From Anaerolineae bacterium (GTDB taxonomy: Bacteria > Chloroflexota > Anaerolineae > Aggregatilineales > Phototrophicaceae), in the NCBI GenBank assembly GCA_017303635.1, contig JAFLCG010000031.1:1-32732 (forward strand): a stretch of 32,732 nt of DNA, written 5' to 3'. Shown here piece after piece: positions 23,812 to 32,605 of the stretch (positions are counted from its first letter, which is position 1; each line of letters opens with the position of its first letter). The notes under the pieces were generated by a model, which did no database searches, was not told the origin of the DNA, and was given only the letters and a program-made list of their open reading frames with translations. The position numbers and the translations under genes were made by a program.

Positions 23812-23904
23812 TTAATCAGCCACACCAACAAGTGGAGTGGGTGTTGGAAAAGTTATGGTGCGTCCATCAGCAGCTATCTTGGCAGTAATCATCTCATAAG
23901 GCAT
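23812..23904 (-). CDS. Possible small protein or gene remnant (30 residues)
   Basis: An ATG-started frame encodes a peptide beginning MPYEMITAKIAADGRTITF and ending GVAD, with a composition like real protein. There is no ribosome-binding site, so it may be the surviving C-terminus of a lost gene. It lies 20 bases upstream of the beta-lactamase-fold gene in the same direction. Not recognised. Confidence 0.2.
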   Translation of the reverse strand: MPYEMITAKIAADGRTITFPTPTPLVGVAD

Positions 23905-23936
23905 TAAGGCAACAAAGGGTCATTGCAGCTCTTTAC

Positions 23937-23998
23937 AGATGATATTCTTGCCGGACGTTCGTTCACGCGCGACAATCGCGTTCCCAAAATATCATCTG
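23937..23998. repeat. Perfect 11-bp inverted repeat with 40-bp spacer
   Basis: CAGATGATATT (23937-23947) and AATATCATCTG (23988-23998) are exact reverse complements. The spacer contains its own short hairpin (CGCG, 7 bases, CGCG). It lies in the 321-base stretch between the beta-lactamase-fold gene and rpe, where no other gene is supported. It could be a small mobile-element relic, a structured leader of the rpe transcript, or chance. Confidence 0.5.
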
Positions 23999-24112
23999 AT
24001 GCCGACCTATGGATTTCAGTCCGTAGGTTCGAGGCAGCTTTGTCCAGAAAACGTTTTAACAATACCGCAACTATTGAGCATGTATTTCGTTTAACTTCTA
24101 TGAGGCTAATCT

Positions 24113-24805
24113 ATGATGCTTAACACTCCCCCAATACGGATTGCACCCTCCATTCTCGCGGCAGATTTCACCCGCCTGGGCGAGCATATCCGCGAAGCCG
24201 AAGCCGCTGGTGCCGACTGGATTCACATTGATGTGATGGATGGGCATTTTGTGCCCAGCCTTTCCTTCGGCTCAATCGTGGTCGAAGCTGCCCGACGGGT
24301 CACTTCCCTACCATTGGATGTGCATATCATGGTGACGGAGCCAGGTCACCTGCTGGAAGGCTTCGCCAAAGCCGGAGCCAACGGGATCACCGTCCATCAG
24401 GAAGCCTGTGTCCACCTGCACCGTACCCTGCAAACCATTCGTTCACTCGGTTGCAAAGCTGGTGTAGCGATCAACCCGGCAACCCCGGCCAGCAGCCTCA
24501 GTGAAGTACTGCCCATGGTGGATTTGGTGCTGCCTATGACAGTCAACCCCGGCTACGGTGGGCAGAAATTCTTACCTGAAACCCTGCCCAAAATCCGGCA
24601 GATCCGGCAGATGCTGGATGAACGCGGACTCGGCCATGTGGAAATCAGCGTAGACGGGGGCATTGGTCCGGAAACCGCGCCGCAAGTGGTACAAGCTGGA
24701 GCCAACGTGCTGGTCGCCGGAACCGCAGTATTCAACCCCCATTTCAGTGTTGCGCAGGGTGTCGCACAGGTACGTGCAGCGGCTTCCCGTACAAGTATGG
24801 GCTAA
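24113..24805 (+). CDS. rpe: Ribulose-phosphate 3-epimerase
   Basis: 230 residues, normal for the family. Motifs: APSILAADF (11-19) with the catalytic region at the first strand, HIDVMDGHFVPS (38-49) with the metal-binding Asp, DVHIMV, MTVNPGYGGQKF and VDGGIG with the second catalytic Asp. The enzyme interconverts ribulose-5-phosphate and xylulose-5-phosphate in the pentose phosphate pathway. GAGG lies eight bases before the ATG; a second ATG follows immediately and would remove one residue. It starts the housekeeping block. Confidence 0.95.
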   Translation: MMLNTPPIRIAPSILAADFTRLGEHIREAEAAGADWIHIDVMDGHFVPSLSFGSIVVEAARRVTSLPLDVHIMVTEPGHLLEGFAKAGANGITVHQEACVHLHRTLQTIRSLGCKAGVAINPATPASSLSEVLPMVDLVLPMTVNPGYGGQKFLPETLPKIRQIRQMLDERGLGHVEISVDGGIGPETAPQVVQAGANVLVAGTAVFNPHFSVAQGVAQVRAAASRTSMG

Positions 24806-24813
24806 AGCTGGGT

Positions 24814-24819
24814 TATAAT
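24814..24819 (+). promoter_or_regulatory. TATAAT box for the fakA operon
   Basis: A perfect TATAAT lies nine bases after the rpe stop and 60 bases before the fakA ATG. The expected -35 position, around 24791-24796, holds only ACAAGT, a poor match. An independent promoter for the fakA-degV-degV-recG block is plausible. Confidence 0.45.
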
Positions 24820-24879
24820 CACCGGAAATGGCTTAATGTAACGCTGTTTCCTTAAATATCGGAAAAGGGATTACCGAAT

Positions 24880-26541
24880 ATGGCAGCAAAGGGCGCGCTC
24901 ACGGCCTGTGATGGTCACATGATGAAGCGGCTTGCAGAAGCAGGTCTGGCATGGCTCCACAGCAACCAGGAAAAAGTCAATCAACTGAATGTGTTTCCGG
25001 TACCGGATGGCGATACCGGCACTAATATGACTCTGACCATGCAAAATGCGTGGGATAACATCGCCCAGATGGATGAGCCACATGTTGGCAAGCTGACCTA
25101 TGCACTGGCACGTGGTGCATTGATGGGCGCGCGCGGCAATTCTGGCGTCATTCTTTCTCAGTGGTGGCGCGGTTTTGCCGAAGCGCTGGAAGGTAAATCC
25201 AGCTTCGATGCCCAATTGTTCAGCACCGCCTGCAAGAGTGCTGTTGAACGCGCTTACCAAGGCGTTGTTTCCCCGGTCGAAGGTACAATCCTGACCGTCA
25301 CCCGCCAGGCAATGGAAGCCGTATCCGAAAAAGCGGATGTGGAAACCGATCTGCATACCTTATTTGAGATCAAGGTTACCGCCGCGTATGAATCACTCAA
25401 GCATACGCCAGAGTTGCTGCCCATGCTCAAGGATGCCGGTGTAGTCGACTCCGGTGGGCAGGGCTGGACCTTCATTATCGAAGGTATGCTGCGGATGCTG
25501 CGCGGGGAAGACATTCACTTCCGCTCGGTGCAAGCCGTCGCCGTTCAGCAGCCAGGCTGGCAAGAATCGCTCGTTCCTCAGGATGAAGAAGGCTATGGCT
25601 ACGATGTCCAATTCCTGATGAAGGGTGAGGGCATGAATGTTGAACAAGTTCGGGCAGATATTTCGGCCATTGGCTGGTCAACCCTGGTCGTCGGGGATAG
25701 CACACTGATTAAAGTTCACGTCCACGTTCATGACCCTGGCGTGCCCCTCAGTTATGCCATCGGTAAAGGCGCTTTGCTGGATGACCTCGTAGTGGAAAAC
25801 ATGCAGCTTCAGTATCAGGAATATGTGAAGAACCGGGCCACCCGCGAAAAGCAGCACATGGCTCGTGTCGAAGGCATAGCCGTTGTGACAACCGTAACCG
25901 GGGACGGCTTCCGCCAGATGTTCCTGAACGACCTCGGGGCCGCTTATGTAATTGCTGGCGGTCAAACGATGAACCCCAGCACAGAAGACTTCATCACCGC
26001 AATTCAAACCCTCCCCAATACCGAAATCATCCTGTTACCCAATAATCCCAATATCCTGATGGCGGCTCAACAGGCCGCTGCACTGGCAGAAGGCAAACAG
26101 GTGCGGGTTGTCCCCAGCCGCAGTATCCCACAGGGCATCTCGGCCATGTTCGAATATGCCAATGAAAAAGACAGCCTGGAACTGGATGAATTGGCGGACA
26201 ACATGAAAACCGCCCTTCAGAACGTAACGACTGGTGAAGTGACCACCGCGACCCGCAGCGTCAATCTCAACGGCATCAAGGTGCGTGAAGGCGAATACAT
26301 CGGCCTGATAGATGATAAGCTGGCGGTCGCCGGTGATGGTTTACTCAATGTGACGCGGGCGTTGCTGGACAAAACCGGGGCAGACAAACGCGAATTGATT
26401 ACACTATACTATGGGGATATTGTCACAGAAGTGCAAGCGCAGGAACTGGCAACCGCCCTGCGGGGTCATTACGCTGGCGCAGAAATCCAGGTGGTCAATG
26501 GCGGTCAACCGTTATACCCATACGTCATCAGCATCGAATAG
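24880..26541 (+). CDS. fakA: Fatty acid kinase catalytic subunit (DAK2/DhaL domain protein)
   Basis: 553 residues, matching FakA/YloV. Residues 10-210 are the DhaL ATP-binding domain with the Mg-binding NVFPVPDGDTGTNM (37-50), GALMGARGNSGVILSQ and DSGGQG. The C-terminal half is the FakA middle and C-terminal region (GGQTMNPSTEDF, LLPNNPNI, VVPSRSIPQGISA), which resembles DegV-type folds. FakA phosphorylates fatty acids bound to FakB/DegV proteins, feeding phospholipid synthesis. Two degV genes follow immediately, which strongly supports the assignment. A GGGA site lies nine bases before the ATG. Confidence 0.92.
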   Translation: MAAKGALTACDGHMMKRLAEAGLAWLHSNQEKVNQLNVFPVPDGDTGTNMTLTMQNAWDNIAQMDEPHVGKLTYALARGALMGARGNSGVILSQWWRGFAEALEGKSSFDAQLFSTACKSAVERAYQGVVSPVEGTILTVTRQAMEAVSEKADVETDLHTLFEIKVTAAYESLKHTPELLPMLKDAGVVDSGGQGWTFIIEGMLRMLRGEDIHFRSVQAVAVQQPGWQESLVPQDEEGYGYDVQFLMKGEGMNVEQVRADISAIGWSTLVVGDSTLIKVHVHVHDPGVPLSYAIGKGALLDDLVVENMQLQYQEYVKNRATREKQHMARVEGIAVVTTVTGDGFRQMFLNDLGAAYVIAGGQTMNPSTEDFITAIQTLPNTEIILLPNNPNILMAAQQAAALAEGKQVRVVPSRSIPQGISAMFEYANEKDSLELDELADNMKTALQNVTTGEVTTATRSVNLNGIKVREGEYIGLIDDKLAVAGDGLLNVTRALLDKTGADKRELITLYYGDIVTEVQAQELATALRGHYAGAEIQVVNGGQPLYPYVISIE

Positions 26542-27438
26542 ATGAACGTTCAGATCGTCACTGATAGCTGCGCGCATGTTATCACGCCGCATTTCTGGGA
26601 ACAGCACACGGTCACCGTCGTGCCGAACCGCATCACGATTGCGGGCAAGCTATATCGTGAAACGGTCGACCTAAGCGCTGAAGAAGCCCTTCGGTTATTG
26701 AGCAACGAACCGTATGCCCCCCTGGTGACCTCCCCCTCGACGGCGGATTACCTGGAAGTCTATAACCGGCTTTCGCGCTCGTGCGATGCCATAATTTCCA
26801 TTCACGCTTCACGGGAGGTCTACAGCAGTTGGCAGAACGCCATGACGGCAGCCCGTCAACTGGCGGGTCACTGTCAGATCGCCGTCATCGACTCGCGTTC
26901 ATTGGATGCAGCTCAAGGCATGTTGATCAAAGCCGCCATCCGTGCCATCCGCGATCACGAAAACTTCGATGATATGGTGAAAGCGGTGCGCGGCGCGGTC
27001 GAGCGTCTGTACGCCGTGTACTACGTTGAATCGGTTGGGTTCCTCCAACAAAACAAGATCCTCTCCAGCTCACACACGATTCTGGGTGCGATGCTGGGGA
27101 TCAAGCCGCTGCTGGGGCTCGAAGATGGACGCCCCGGCACGATTGAAAAGGTCAAGACACGCGGGCAGGCTATAGATCGACTGGTTGAGTTCATTGCCGA
27201 GTTTGCTCATTTTGAAGATGTATTGATCCTGCAGAATCGGGGACACATTACTGAAACGACCCGATCCATTCAGGATCGGTTGGCGACAGACTTCCCGAAT
27301 CAACATTTCCCTTATGGTGTTTATGGAGCTTCGATGGCGGCTTTGATCGGCACCGAAGCTTCTGGTGTGGTTATATTGGAACAAGAACTGGAAATGGATG
27401 AAATAGAAGATGACGAAGATACATTTCGTGACGGATAG
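26542..27438 (+). CDS. DegV-family fatty-acid-binding protein (FakB-like), first copy
   Basis: 298 residues. DegV features: IVTDSCAHV (5-13), the lipid-carboxylate loop VTSPSTADY near residue 61, SIHASREVYSS, IDSRSLDAAQG and GIKPLLGLEDG. The ATG directly follows the fakA stop (TAGATG), so they are tightly coupled. Its C-terminus is very acidic (EMDEIEDDEDT) and the coding sequence for it overlaps the start of the next gene by 29 bases. FakB proteins present fatty acids to FakA; which chain type this copy binds cannot be read from sequence. Confidence 0.9.
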   Translation: MNVQIVTDSCAHVITPHFWEQHTVTVVPNRITIAGKLYRETVDLSAEEALRLLSNEPYAPLVTSPSTADYLEVYNRLSRSCDAIISIHASREVYSSWQNAMTAARQLAGHCQIAVIDSRSLDAAQGMLIKAAIRAIRDHENFDDMVKAVRGAVERLYAVYYVESVGFLQQNKILSSSHTILGAMLGIKPLLGLEDGRPGTIEKVKTRGQAIDRLVEFIAEFAHFEDVLILQNRGHITETTRSIQDRLATDFPNQHFPYGVYGASMAALIGTEASGVVILEQELEMDEIEDDEDTFRDG

Positions 27439-28264
27439 TGCCAGTGATTTACCGGATGATGTCATCAATCGCTACAATATTACGGTCATCCCGGCCTTTG
27501 TAAACTACGGCGGCCAGAGCTACGCTGACGACGGCAAAGCCCTGGATCGAGTCAAGTACTATCATGATCTGCCGGGTATGACCAGCCATCCGACCACTGC
27601 GGCAATGCCGCCTGCCCTCGCCGAAGAGATGATCGGCAAAGCCTTTGAGGGTTGCGACCATTTAGTCATTATCTGTACCCCACCGACCCTCAGCGGCATC
27701 TATAATTCGATGCGGTTGGGAGCCAGTGGTCTGCCGCAAGACCGGGTGACCCAAATCGACTCCACCACCCTCACCATGGGTATGGGCTATCAGGTCATGT
27801 TTGCAGCAGAAACCGCTGAACAGACAAATGGTGATCTGAAAGCAGTGCTGGATACCATCGAGCGGGTGCGACGGAACCAGCGCGTTTACGCGGCACCGGA
27901 ATCCATGGAATTCCTGCGGCGGAGCGGGCGCGTCAGTTGGGCGGCGGCTGGAGCAGCAGCCTTGCTGCAGATCAAGCCGGTCGTATTGGCCAGTGAAGGG
28001 AAGATCGAGTCCATCGCCCGCGTCCGTACATTCAGCAAAGCCATCGATAAACTGGTAGAGTTAGCGCAGGAACAAGTTCCACTAGAACGCCTGACCATCG
28101 TCCATGCGAATAATGAAGCAGGCGCACAGGAAGTGAAATCGAAACTCGGCAGCGCCGCCCCGGCAGATACGCGCATCGCCATGGTCACACCGACCATCGG
28201 TACGCATATTGGCCCCGGTGCGCTGGGTGTAACGACCCTCAAGCAGGGCTGGAGAACCTCGTAG
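27410..28264 (+). CDS. DegV-family fatty-acid-binding protein (FakB-like), second copy
   Basis: 284 residues. Motifs: HFVTDSASDLP (5-15), the TSHPTTAAM loop near residue 57, CTPPTLSGIYNS, IDSTTLTMGMG, FLRRSGRVSW and IGTHIGPGALG, which is the usual DegV C-terminal signature. The canonical TDSASDL start makes this ATG secure despite the 29-base overlap with the previous gene. Two FakB-like proteins next to one FakA suggests one each for different fatty-acid classes, as known in Firmicutes. The recG ATG follows the stop directly (TAGATG). Confidence 0.92.
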   Translation: MTKIHFVTDSASDLPDDVINRYNITVIPAFVNYGGQSYADDGKALDRVKYYHDLPGMTSHPTTAAMPPALAEEMIGKAFEGCDHLVIICTPPTLSGIYNSMRLGASGLPQDRVTQIDSTTLTMGMGYQVMFAAETAEQTNGDLKAVLDTIERVRRNQRVYAAPESMEFLRRSGRVSWAAAGAAALLQIKPVVLASEGKIESIARVRTFSKAIDKLVELAQEQVPLERLTIVHANNEAGAQEVKSKLGSAAPADTRIAMVTPTIGTHIGPGALGVTTLKQGWRTS

Positions 28265-31264
28265 ATGCCATCGGCACTCGAAACGCTCGTCAAAATCCTC
28301 AAGCTCGAACGTGAGCAAGGTTGCAAGAACACAGCAGTCATTGGCGGCATAGCCGCCTTTGGCGAAAAGTGGACCCAAGATGCCCATAAACAGGCTAAAA
28401 AGCCAGAACATCACTTGCTGGTGGATGAACTGGCGGTGAATCTGCGTGGTTATGAAGGGCTGGAGAATCGCGCGGATCGCCAGAGCCGGATCAGCTACAT
28501 GCTTGACCGGATCACGGGGCGCATTCCTCCCCCGCCAGAATACCGCTACACACCGCCGCCAGCACCAGAAGGGGCACCATCAGCAACCGACTCAGCAGTC
28601 GCCAGTAGTGAGTCGCCCCCACAGGAACAAGCCCCGCCGCGCCAACGACCTGAGCGAGAACGGCGAGAACGTTCAGAGCGTCCACGCCCCGAACGCAGAG
28701 ATGGAGAACAAGCGGCTGATATGGGCACAGGTGGCAGCCGTCCTGAACGGCGCGAACGCCCTCGGCCAGAACCCCGTGACATGCCACAGGGAGAGCGTCG
28801 GGAACGCCGCCGCCCTGACCAGCCGCAGCCAGAAGCAGCCGCTGACGGGCCGGTTGAGAGCCAACCGCCTCATCAGGAACGCGTTGAGCCGCGCCGGGAC
28901 AAGAAACCTAATCGCCGACCAGAAAAAGACACGCGCCCGCCGCAGAACCGTGGACGCCAGCAGTCTCAGCAATCCGATGACGACGATGAAGATGACCGCG
29001 ACAGTGGTGGCAGCGGCTTCTTCGAGCGCGATGAGCTGAGCTACGACAATTACGACATTCCGAGTGGTCGTGGCCGCAAGGGTAAGAGCGCCCCGGCAGT
29101 GCCGGATATTCCGGCACCGGTGCGGCTGGCACGTGTACCGCGTCGACCACGCCCAGAGATGAGTCTGGAACAGGCTGGCGATTTACTGCGAGCGCTGGAG
29201 CAGCCGGTCAGCGTCATTAAGGGTGTAGGCCCGGCCATGCAGGAGACGCTGGGGCGACTGGGTATCCACCAGGTCAAAGACCTGTTGTTCCGCTTCCCGC
29301 GTCGCTACGATGACTATACGCACATCCGCACGATTGCCCGACTAACCCCGGACGAAAACCTCAAGGTGACGGTCATCGGCACAGTCGAACATGCCGAGGT
29401 ACGGGTCGCAAAAAAAGGCCGCCGGGATTTCTTCCTGGTACTGGACGATGGCACCGCCCGCATGGGCATTACCTTCTTTGGTCAGCATTGGCTGGCGCGG
29501 AGTATCCGGCAGAAACAGCAGATCGTCGTCAGCGGCCCGACATCGATGTATGGGAATCGCATCCAGATGGTCAACCCGGAATGGGAACCGCTCGATGTGG
29601 AAAATCTACACACAGTGGGTATCGTCCCTGTCTACAGCCTGACAGAAGGGCTGGGAGCCAAAACGCTCCGGAAGCTCATCCGCAGTGGTGTAGATTACTG
29701 GTCAGAACGCATCCCTGACCATATTCCGGCAGCGACGCTCGAACGCACCGAACTAGCCGACCTCGGTTGGGCGCTCAAGCATATCCACTTCCCGGAAGGC
29801 CCTGACCATCTGATGCACGCGCAGCGGCGCTTTACCTTCGATGAACTGCTGCTGCTGCAACTGGCCGTCCTGCGCAACCGCCGGGCATGGCAGTCCGTCC
29901 CGGGACAGCCGATCAGCATCACGGATGAATTTCTGGATGCCTTCCTGCAGCATGTCTTCCCCTATCCGCTCACTGGAGCGCAGCGCCGTTCGGTTGAGGA
30001 TATTCGCCGGGATGCCCAATCAAACCTGCCCATGAACCGCCTCTTGCAGGGCGATGTCGGCTCCGGCAAGACCGCCGTCGCCACTGTCGCGCTGGCGCTG
30101 GCGCTCGCCAATGGCAAGCAGGCCGCGTTAATGGTCCCGACCAGCATTCTGGCTGAGCAGCACTACCGCAATATCGAAGCCGCGCTGCACCGGATGCCGG
30201 AAGGCCTATTGGGCTGGCGGCGGCCGGTGGTCGCCCTGTTGACTGGCTCACTCAGTACAACCGAGCGCGAGTCGATCTATCGCGACATGGCGGATGGGTC
30301 GATTGACGTGGTCATCGGCACCCACGCTCTCATTCAGGAAGGTGTGGAGTTCAAAGACCTGGCAGTTGCCATTATTGATGAACAGCACCGATTTGGGGTC
30401 GAACAGCGTGGCGCGCTGCGCGGTAAGGGTACCAACCCTCACCTGCTGGTGATGACAGCCACACCCATCCCGCGGACCCTGGCGCTGACCATCTTCGCCG
30501 ACCTCGACCTGAGCATCATCAACGAATTCCCCCCCGGACGTATCCCGATCCGCACGCGTGTGGTCGATCCGGTCAACCGCGAGCGCGTCTTTGAGTTCGT
30601 CGAAGAAGAACTCAAGAAAGGTCGGCAGGCTTTCGTCGTCCACCCGCTGGTCGAAGAGTCGGAGAAGATCGATGCCCCCGCTGCCGTCGAAGCCTATGAA
30701 CGGCTCAAGGATGTCTTCCATCGGTATAAGGTTGGTCTGCTGCACGGGCGGATGCGACCTGCTGAAAAAGATGAGGTTATGGCGGCCTTCAGCACCGGCG
30801 CATATGACGTGCTGGTGACCACGTCCGTGGCGGAAGTGGGCGTCAACGTCCCCAATGCCACTGTCATGGTCATCGAAGGAGCCAACCGCTTCGGGTTGGC
30901 GCAGTTGCATCAGTTCCGGGGGCGCGTCGGTCGAGGTGAACACGCCTCCTACTGTCTGCTGCTCTCGGATACCAACGACGCCACCGCCCGCGAACGGCTG
31001 CAGGCGTTGGAATCCACCACCGATGGCTTCCAACTAGCGGAGATGGATTGGAAAATGCGCGGCGCAGGCGATCTGGTCGGCACCCAGCAGAGCGGCGGTT
31101 CCAGGCTGCAACTGGCGCAGGTCATGACCCCGGAACTGGTGGAACTCGCCCAACGCGAAGCCCGCACCATCTACGAAGAAGATCCCGACCTGACTCAAGA
31201 GCAGCACTACCTGCTGGCAGAGCGGGTAGCGATGCACGGGACCGATAACACGGATGTGAGTTAA
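28265..31264 (+). CDS. recG: ATP-dependent DNA helicase RecG with a long N-terminal extension
   Basis: 999 residues, against about 690 in E. coli. Residues 1-92 form a helical segment, then about 93-265 a Pro/Arg/Glu-rich, probably disordered region with repeated PERRER-like words and an acidic patch (DDDDEDD). The RecG body starts near residue 298: helix-hairpin-helix-like wedge entry IKGVGPAMQETLGRLGI (about 317), OB fold of the wedge, Walker A GDVGSGKT (about 597), DEQH box (IIDEQHRFG, about 703), MTATPIPRT, and the C-terminal helicase domain with QFRGRVGRG. It remodels stalled replication forks and Holliday junctions. The start is fixed by its TAGATG junction with degV. The extension stays in frame with no stop, so it is part of the protein. 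Confidence 0.94.
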   Translation: MPSALETLVKILKLEREQGCKNTAVIGGIAAFGEKWTQDAHKQAKKPEHHLLVDELAVNLRGYEGLENRADRQSRISYMLDRITGRIPPPPEYRYTPPPAPEGAPSATDSAVASSESPPQEQAPPRQRPERERRERSERPRPERRDGEQAADMGTGGSRPERRERPRPEPRDMPQGERRERRRPDQPQPEAAADGPVESQPPHQERVEPRRDKKPNRRPEKDTRPPQNRGRQQSQQSDDDDEDDRDSGGSGFFERDELSYDNYDIPSGRGRKGKSAPAVPDIPAPVRLARVPRRPRPEMSLEQAGDLLRALEQPVSVIKGVGPAMQETLGRLGIHQVKDLLFRFPRRYDDYTHIRTIARLTPDENLKVTVIGTVEHAEVRVAKKGRRDFFLVLDDGTARMGITFFGQHWLARSIRQKQQIVVSGPTSMYGNRIQMVNPEWEPLDVENLHTVGIVPVYSLTEGLGAKTLRKLIRSGVDYWSERIPDHIPAATLERTELADLGWALKHIHFPEGPDHLMHAQRRFTFDELLLLQLAVLRNRRAWQSVPGQPISITDEFLDAFLQHVFPYPLTGAQRRSVEDIRRDAQSNLPMNRLLQGDVGSGKTAVATVALALALANGKQAALMVPTSILAEQHYRNIEAALHRMPEGLLGWRRPVVALLTGSLSTTERESIYRDMADGSIDVVIGTHALIQEGVEFKDLAVAIIDEQHRFGVEQRGALRGKGTNPHLLVMTATPIPRTLALTIFADLDLSIINEFPPGRIPIRTRVVDPVNRERVFEFVEEELKKGRQAFVVHPLVEESEKIDAPAAVEAYERLKDVFHRYKVGLLHGRMRPAEKDEVMAAFSTGAYDVLVTTSVAEVGVNVPNATVMVIEGANRFGLAQLHQFRGRVGRGEHASYCLLLSDTNDATARERLQALESTTDGFQLAEMDWKMRGAGDLVGTQQSGGSRLQLAQVMTPELVELAQREARTIYEEDPDLTQEQHYLLAERVAMHGTDNTDVS

Positions 31265-31266
31265 CC

Positions 31267-31797
31267 ATGCACCGGATTGCGCTCTACCCTGCTTCGCTCG
31301 ACCCGATCCATAACGGGCACATTGATGTGGCGCTGCGAGCTGCCCGTCTGTTTGATGAGGTGGTCGTGGCCGTCTACGACATGCCCAAAAAGAAGCTGCT
31401 CTTCAGTGTCGAGGAACGAATGGCACTGGCGGAAGAGGCATTCGCAGGTGTTACAAATGTACGAGTTGCGAAATATTCCGGATTGACTGTAAACTATGCG
31501 CAGGACATCGGGGCAATCGCACTCATCCGGGGTTTAAGAGTCTTTTCGGACTTTGAATTTGAATTCCGCATGGGGCTGGCAAACCGGCAGCTGTCTCCTG
31601 AGATCGAGACGGTTGCCATCATGACAGATGAACGGCACCTCTACATCAGCTCCAGCACCATCCGCGAAATTGCGGAGCTGGGTGGCGATGTTTCTAAAAT
31701 GGTGCCAGAATTTGTAGATATGGCGCTGAAAAAACGTTTTGCCGATCTACACGCCAGCGCGAGCAGCCCCGGATATACGATTAGCATCCGGGATTAA
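31267..31797 (+). CDS. coaD: Phosphopantetheine adenylyltransferase
   Basis: 176 residues. Motifs: LYPASLDPIHNGHID (6-20) with the nucleotidyltransferase HxGH at H15-H18, ALIRGLRVFSDFEFEF (84-99), and ISSSTIREIAELGGDVSKMV (127-146). It transfers AMP from ATP to 4'-phosphopantetheine, the penultimate step of coenzyme A synthesis. The last 15 residues extend slightly beyond the usual end. The ATG lies two bases after the recG stop, so translation is probably coupled. Confidence 0.95.
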   Translation: MHRIALYPASLDPIHNGHIDVALRAARLFDEVVVAVYDMPKKKLLFSVEERMALAEEAFAGVTNVRVAKYSGLTVNYAQDIGAIALIRGLRVFSDFEFEFRMGLANRQLSPEIETVAIMTDERHLYISSSTIREIAELGGDVSKMVPEFVDMALKKRFADLHASASSPGYTISIRD

Positions 31798-31818
31798 TGA
31801 CCGGGAGGACCGCCTATT

Positions 31819-32352
31819 ATGGATATTCAGCATCTGGTTGACCGTCTAGAAGATTTGATTGATGAAGGACGGCATATGCCGTTCAGTAAGTTCACGATGA
31901 TTGATGAGGAACGCGCCCTCGAACTCATCGACCAGATGCGCATTTCGATCCCGGAAGAAATTGAGAAGGCCTCCCGCGTCCTCGCGCAGCGTGACCGCAT
32001 CATGGCGCAGGCTAATGAAGAAGCCGCCCGGATGCTCCAGCAGGCACGCGAGCATGGGATGCAGATGGTGGAAAAAGAACCCACCGTCCAGGCAGCCCAG
32101 AGCCACGCCGCCAATGTCATTGAGCAGGCCAAGCAGCAGGCCGAGCAAATCACTGCCGAGGCCGACCGCTACGTGCTGGAAACCCTCACCCGTCTGGAAC
32201 AGCAGTTGAACCGGGCGATGGCGCAGGTTCGCAATGGCATCAACGAAGTGGCGACCAACGGCACCCCGGCCCAACCGCCGGAGACCATGCCCACCTCGAT
32301 CACCACGCGGGCAGGCGTCGAAGCCGTCAATCACTCGGTCGAAAATCGCTAA
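31819..32352 (+). CDS. Coiled-coil protein (DivIVA/ATP-synthase-B-like), conserved beside coaD
   Basis: 177 residues. The N-terminal 55 residues (DIQHLVDRLEDLIDEGRHMP, then LIDQMRISIPEEI) match a small family found next to coaD in Chloroflexota and some Actinobacteria, often named after ATP synthase subunit B or DivIVA. From about residue 55 to 145 there is a long Ala/Glu/Gln-rich coiled coil, then a Pro/Thr-rich tail. No membrane segment, so it is not an F0 subunit. Its function is unknown; a cell-division or envelope scaffold role has been proposed by resemblance only. GGGAGG is well placed before the ATG. Confidence 0.85.
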   Translation: MDIQHLVDRLEDLIDEGRHMPFSKFTMIDEERALELIDQMRISIPEEIEKASRVLAQRDRIMAQANEEAARMLQQAREHGMQMVEKEPTVQAAQSHAANVIEQAKQQAEQITAEADRYVLETLTRLEQQLNRAMAQVRNGINEVATNGTPAQPPETMPTSITTRAGVEAVNHSVENR

Positions 32353-32444
32353 TCCATCTCCCGTAATTGAATTGACCTCTCAAATAGGAGCCTGTGCGTT
32401 TGCATCGGTTCCTGTTTTTGATTTAAGCCTTTAGGTCAATATAA

Positions 32445-32605
32445 CTACACAACCTCCATGGAAACCACATGATTGCTGTACTTCAAGATATAGGCTCTTA
32501 AACGCACTGACTTACCCTCAATACACGCTCTCATAGATTCTAATTCTTTTGGGCCCAATTCAGAGCGTTCCAATTCGACAGCACCAACTTGCAAATAGTA
32601 TTGTA
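32445..32605 (-). pseudogene. 3' end of a leftward gene cut by the IS3 element
   Basis: A frame with no start ends in TAG at 32447-32445 and reads through YYLQVGAVELERSELGPKEL, SMRACIEGKSVRLRAYILKY and HVVSMEVV, clearly protein-like. It is open right up to the inferred end of the IS element at 32606, which suggests that the insertion separated it from its 5' part. The family is not recognised. The remaining bases 32353-32444 show no gene. Confidence 0.5.

Noticed and set aside
23923..24123. 66-codon rightward frame before rpe
   Set aside because: It spans the inverted repeat, lacks a ribosome site and family features, and overlaps the rpe start.
28446..29277. Several overlapping frames on both strands in the recG 5' region
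   Set aside because: They come from GC-rich, low-complexity coding sequence (Pro/Arg/Glu codons avoid stops in other frames). Only the frame continuous with RecG is supported.
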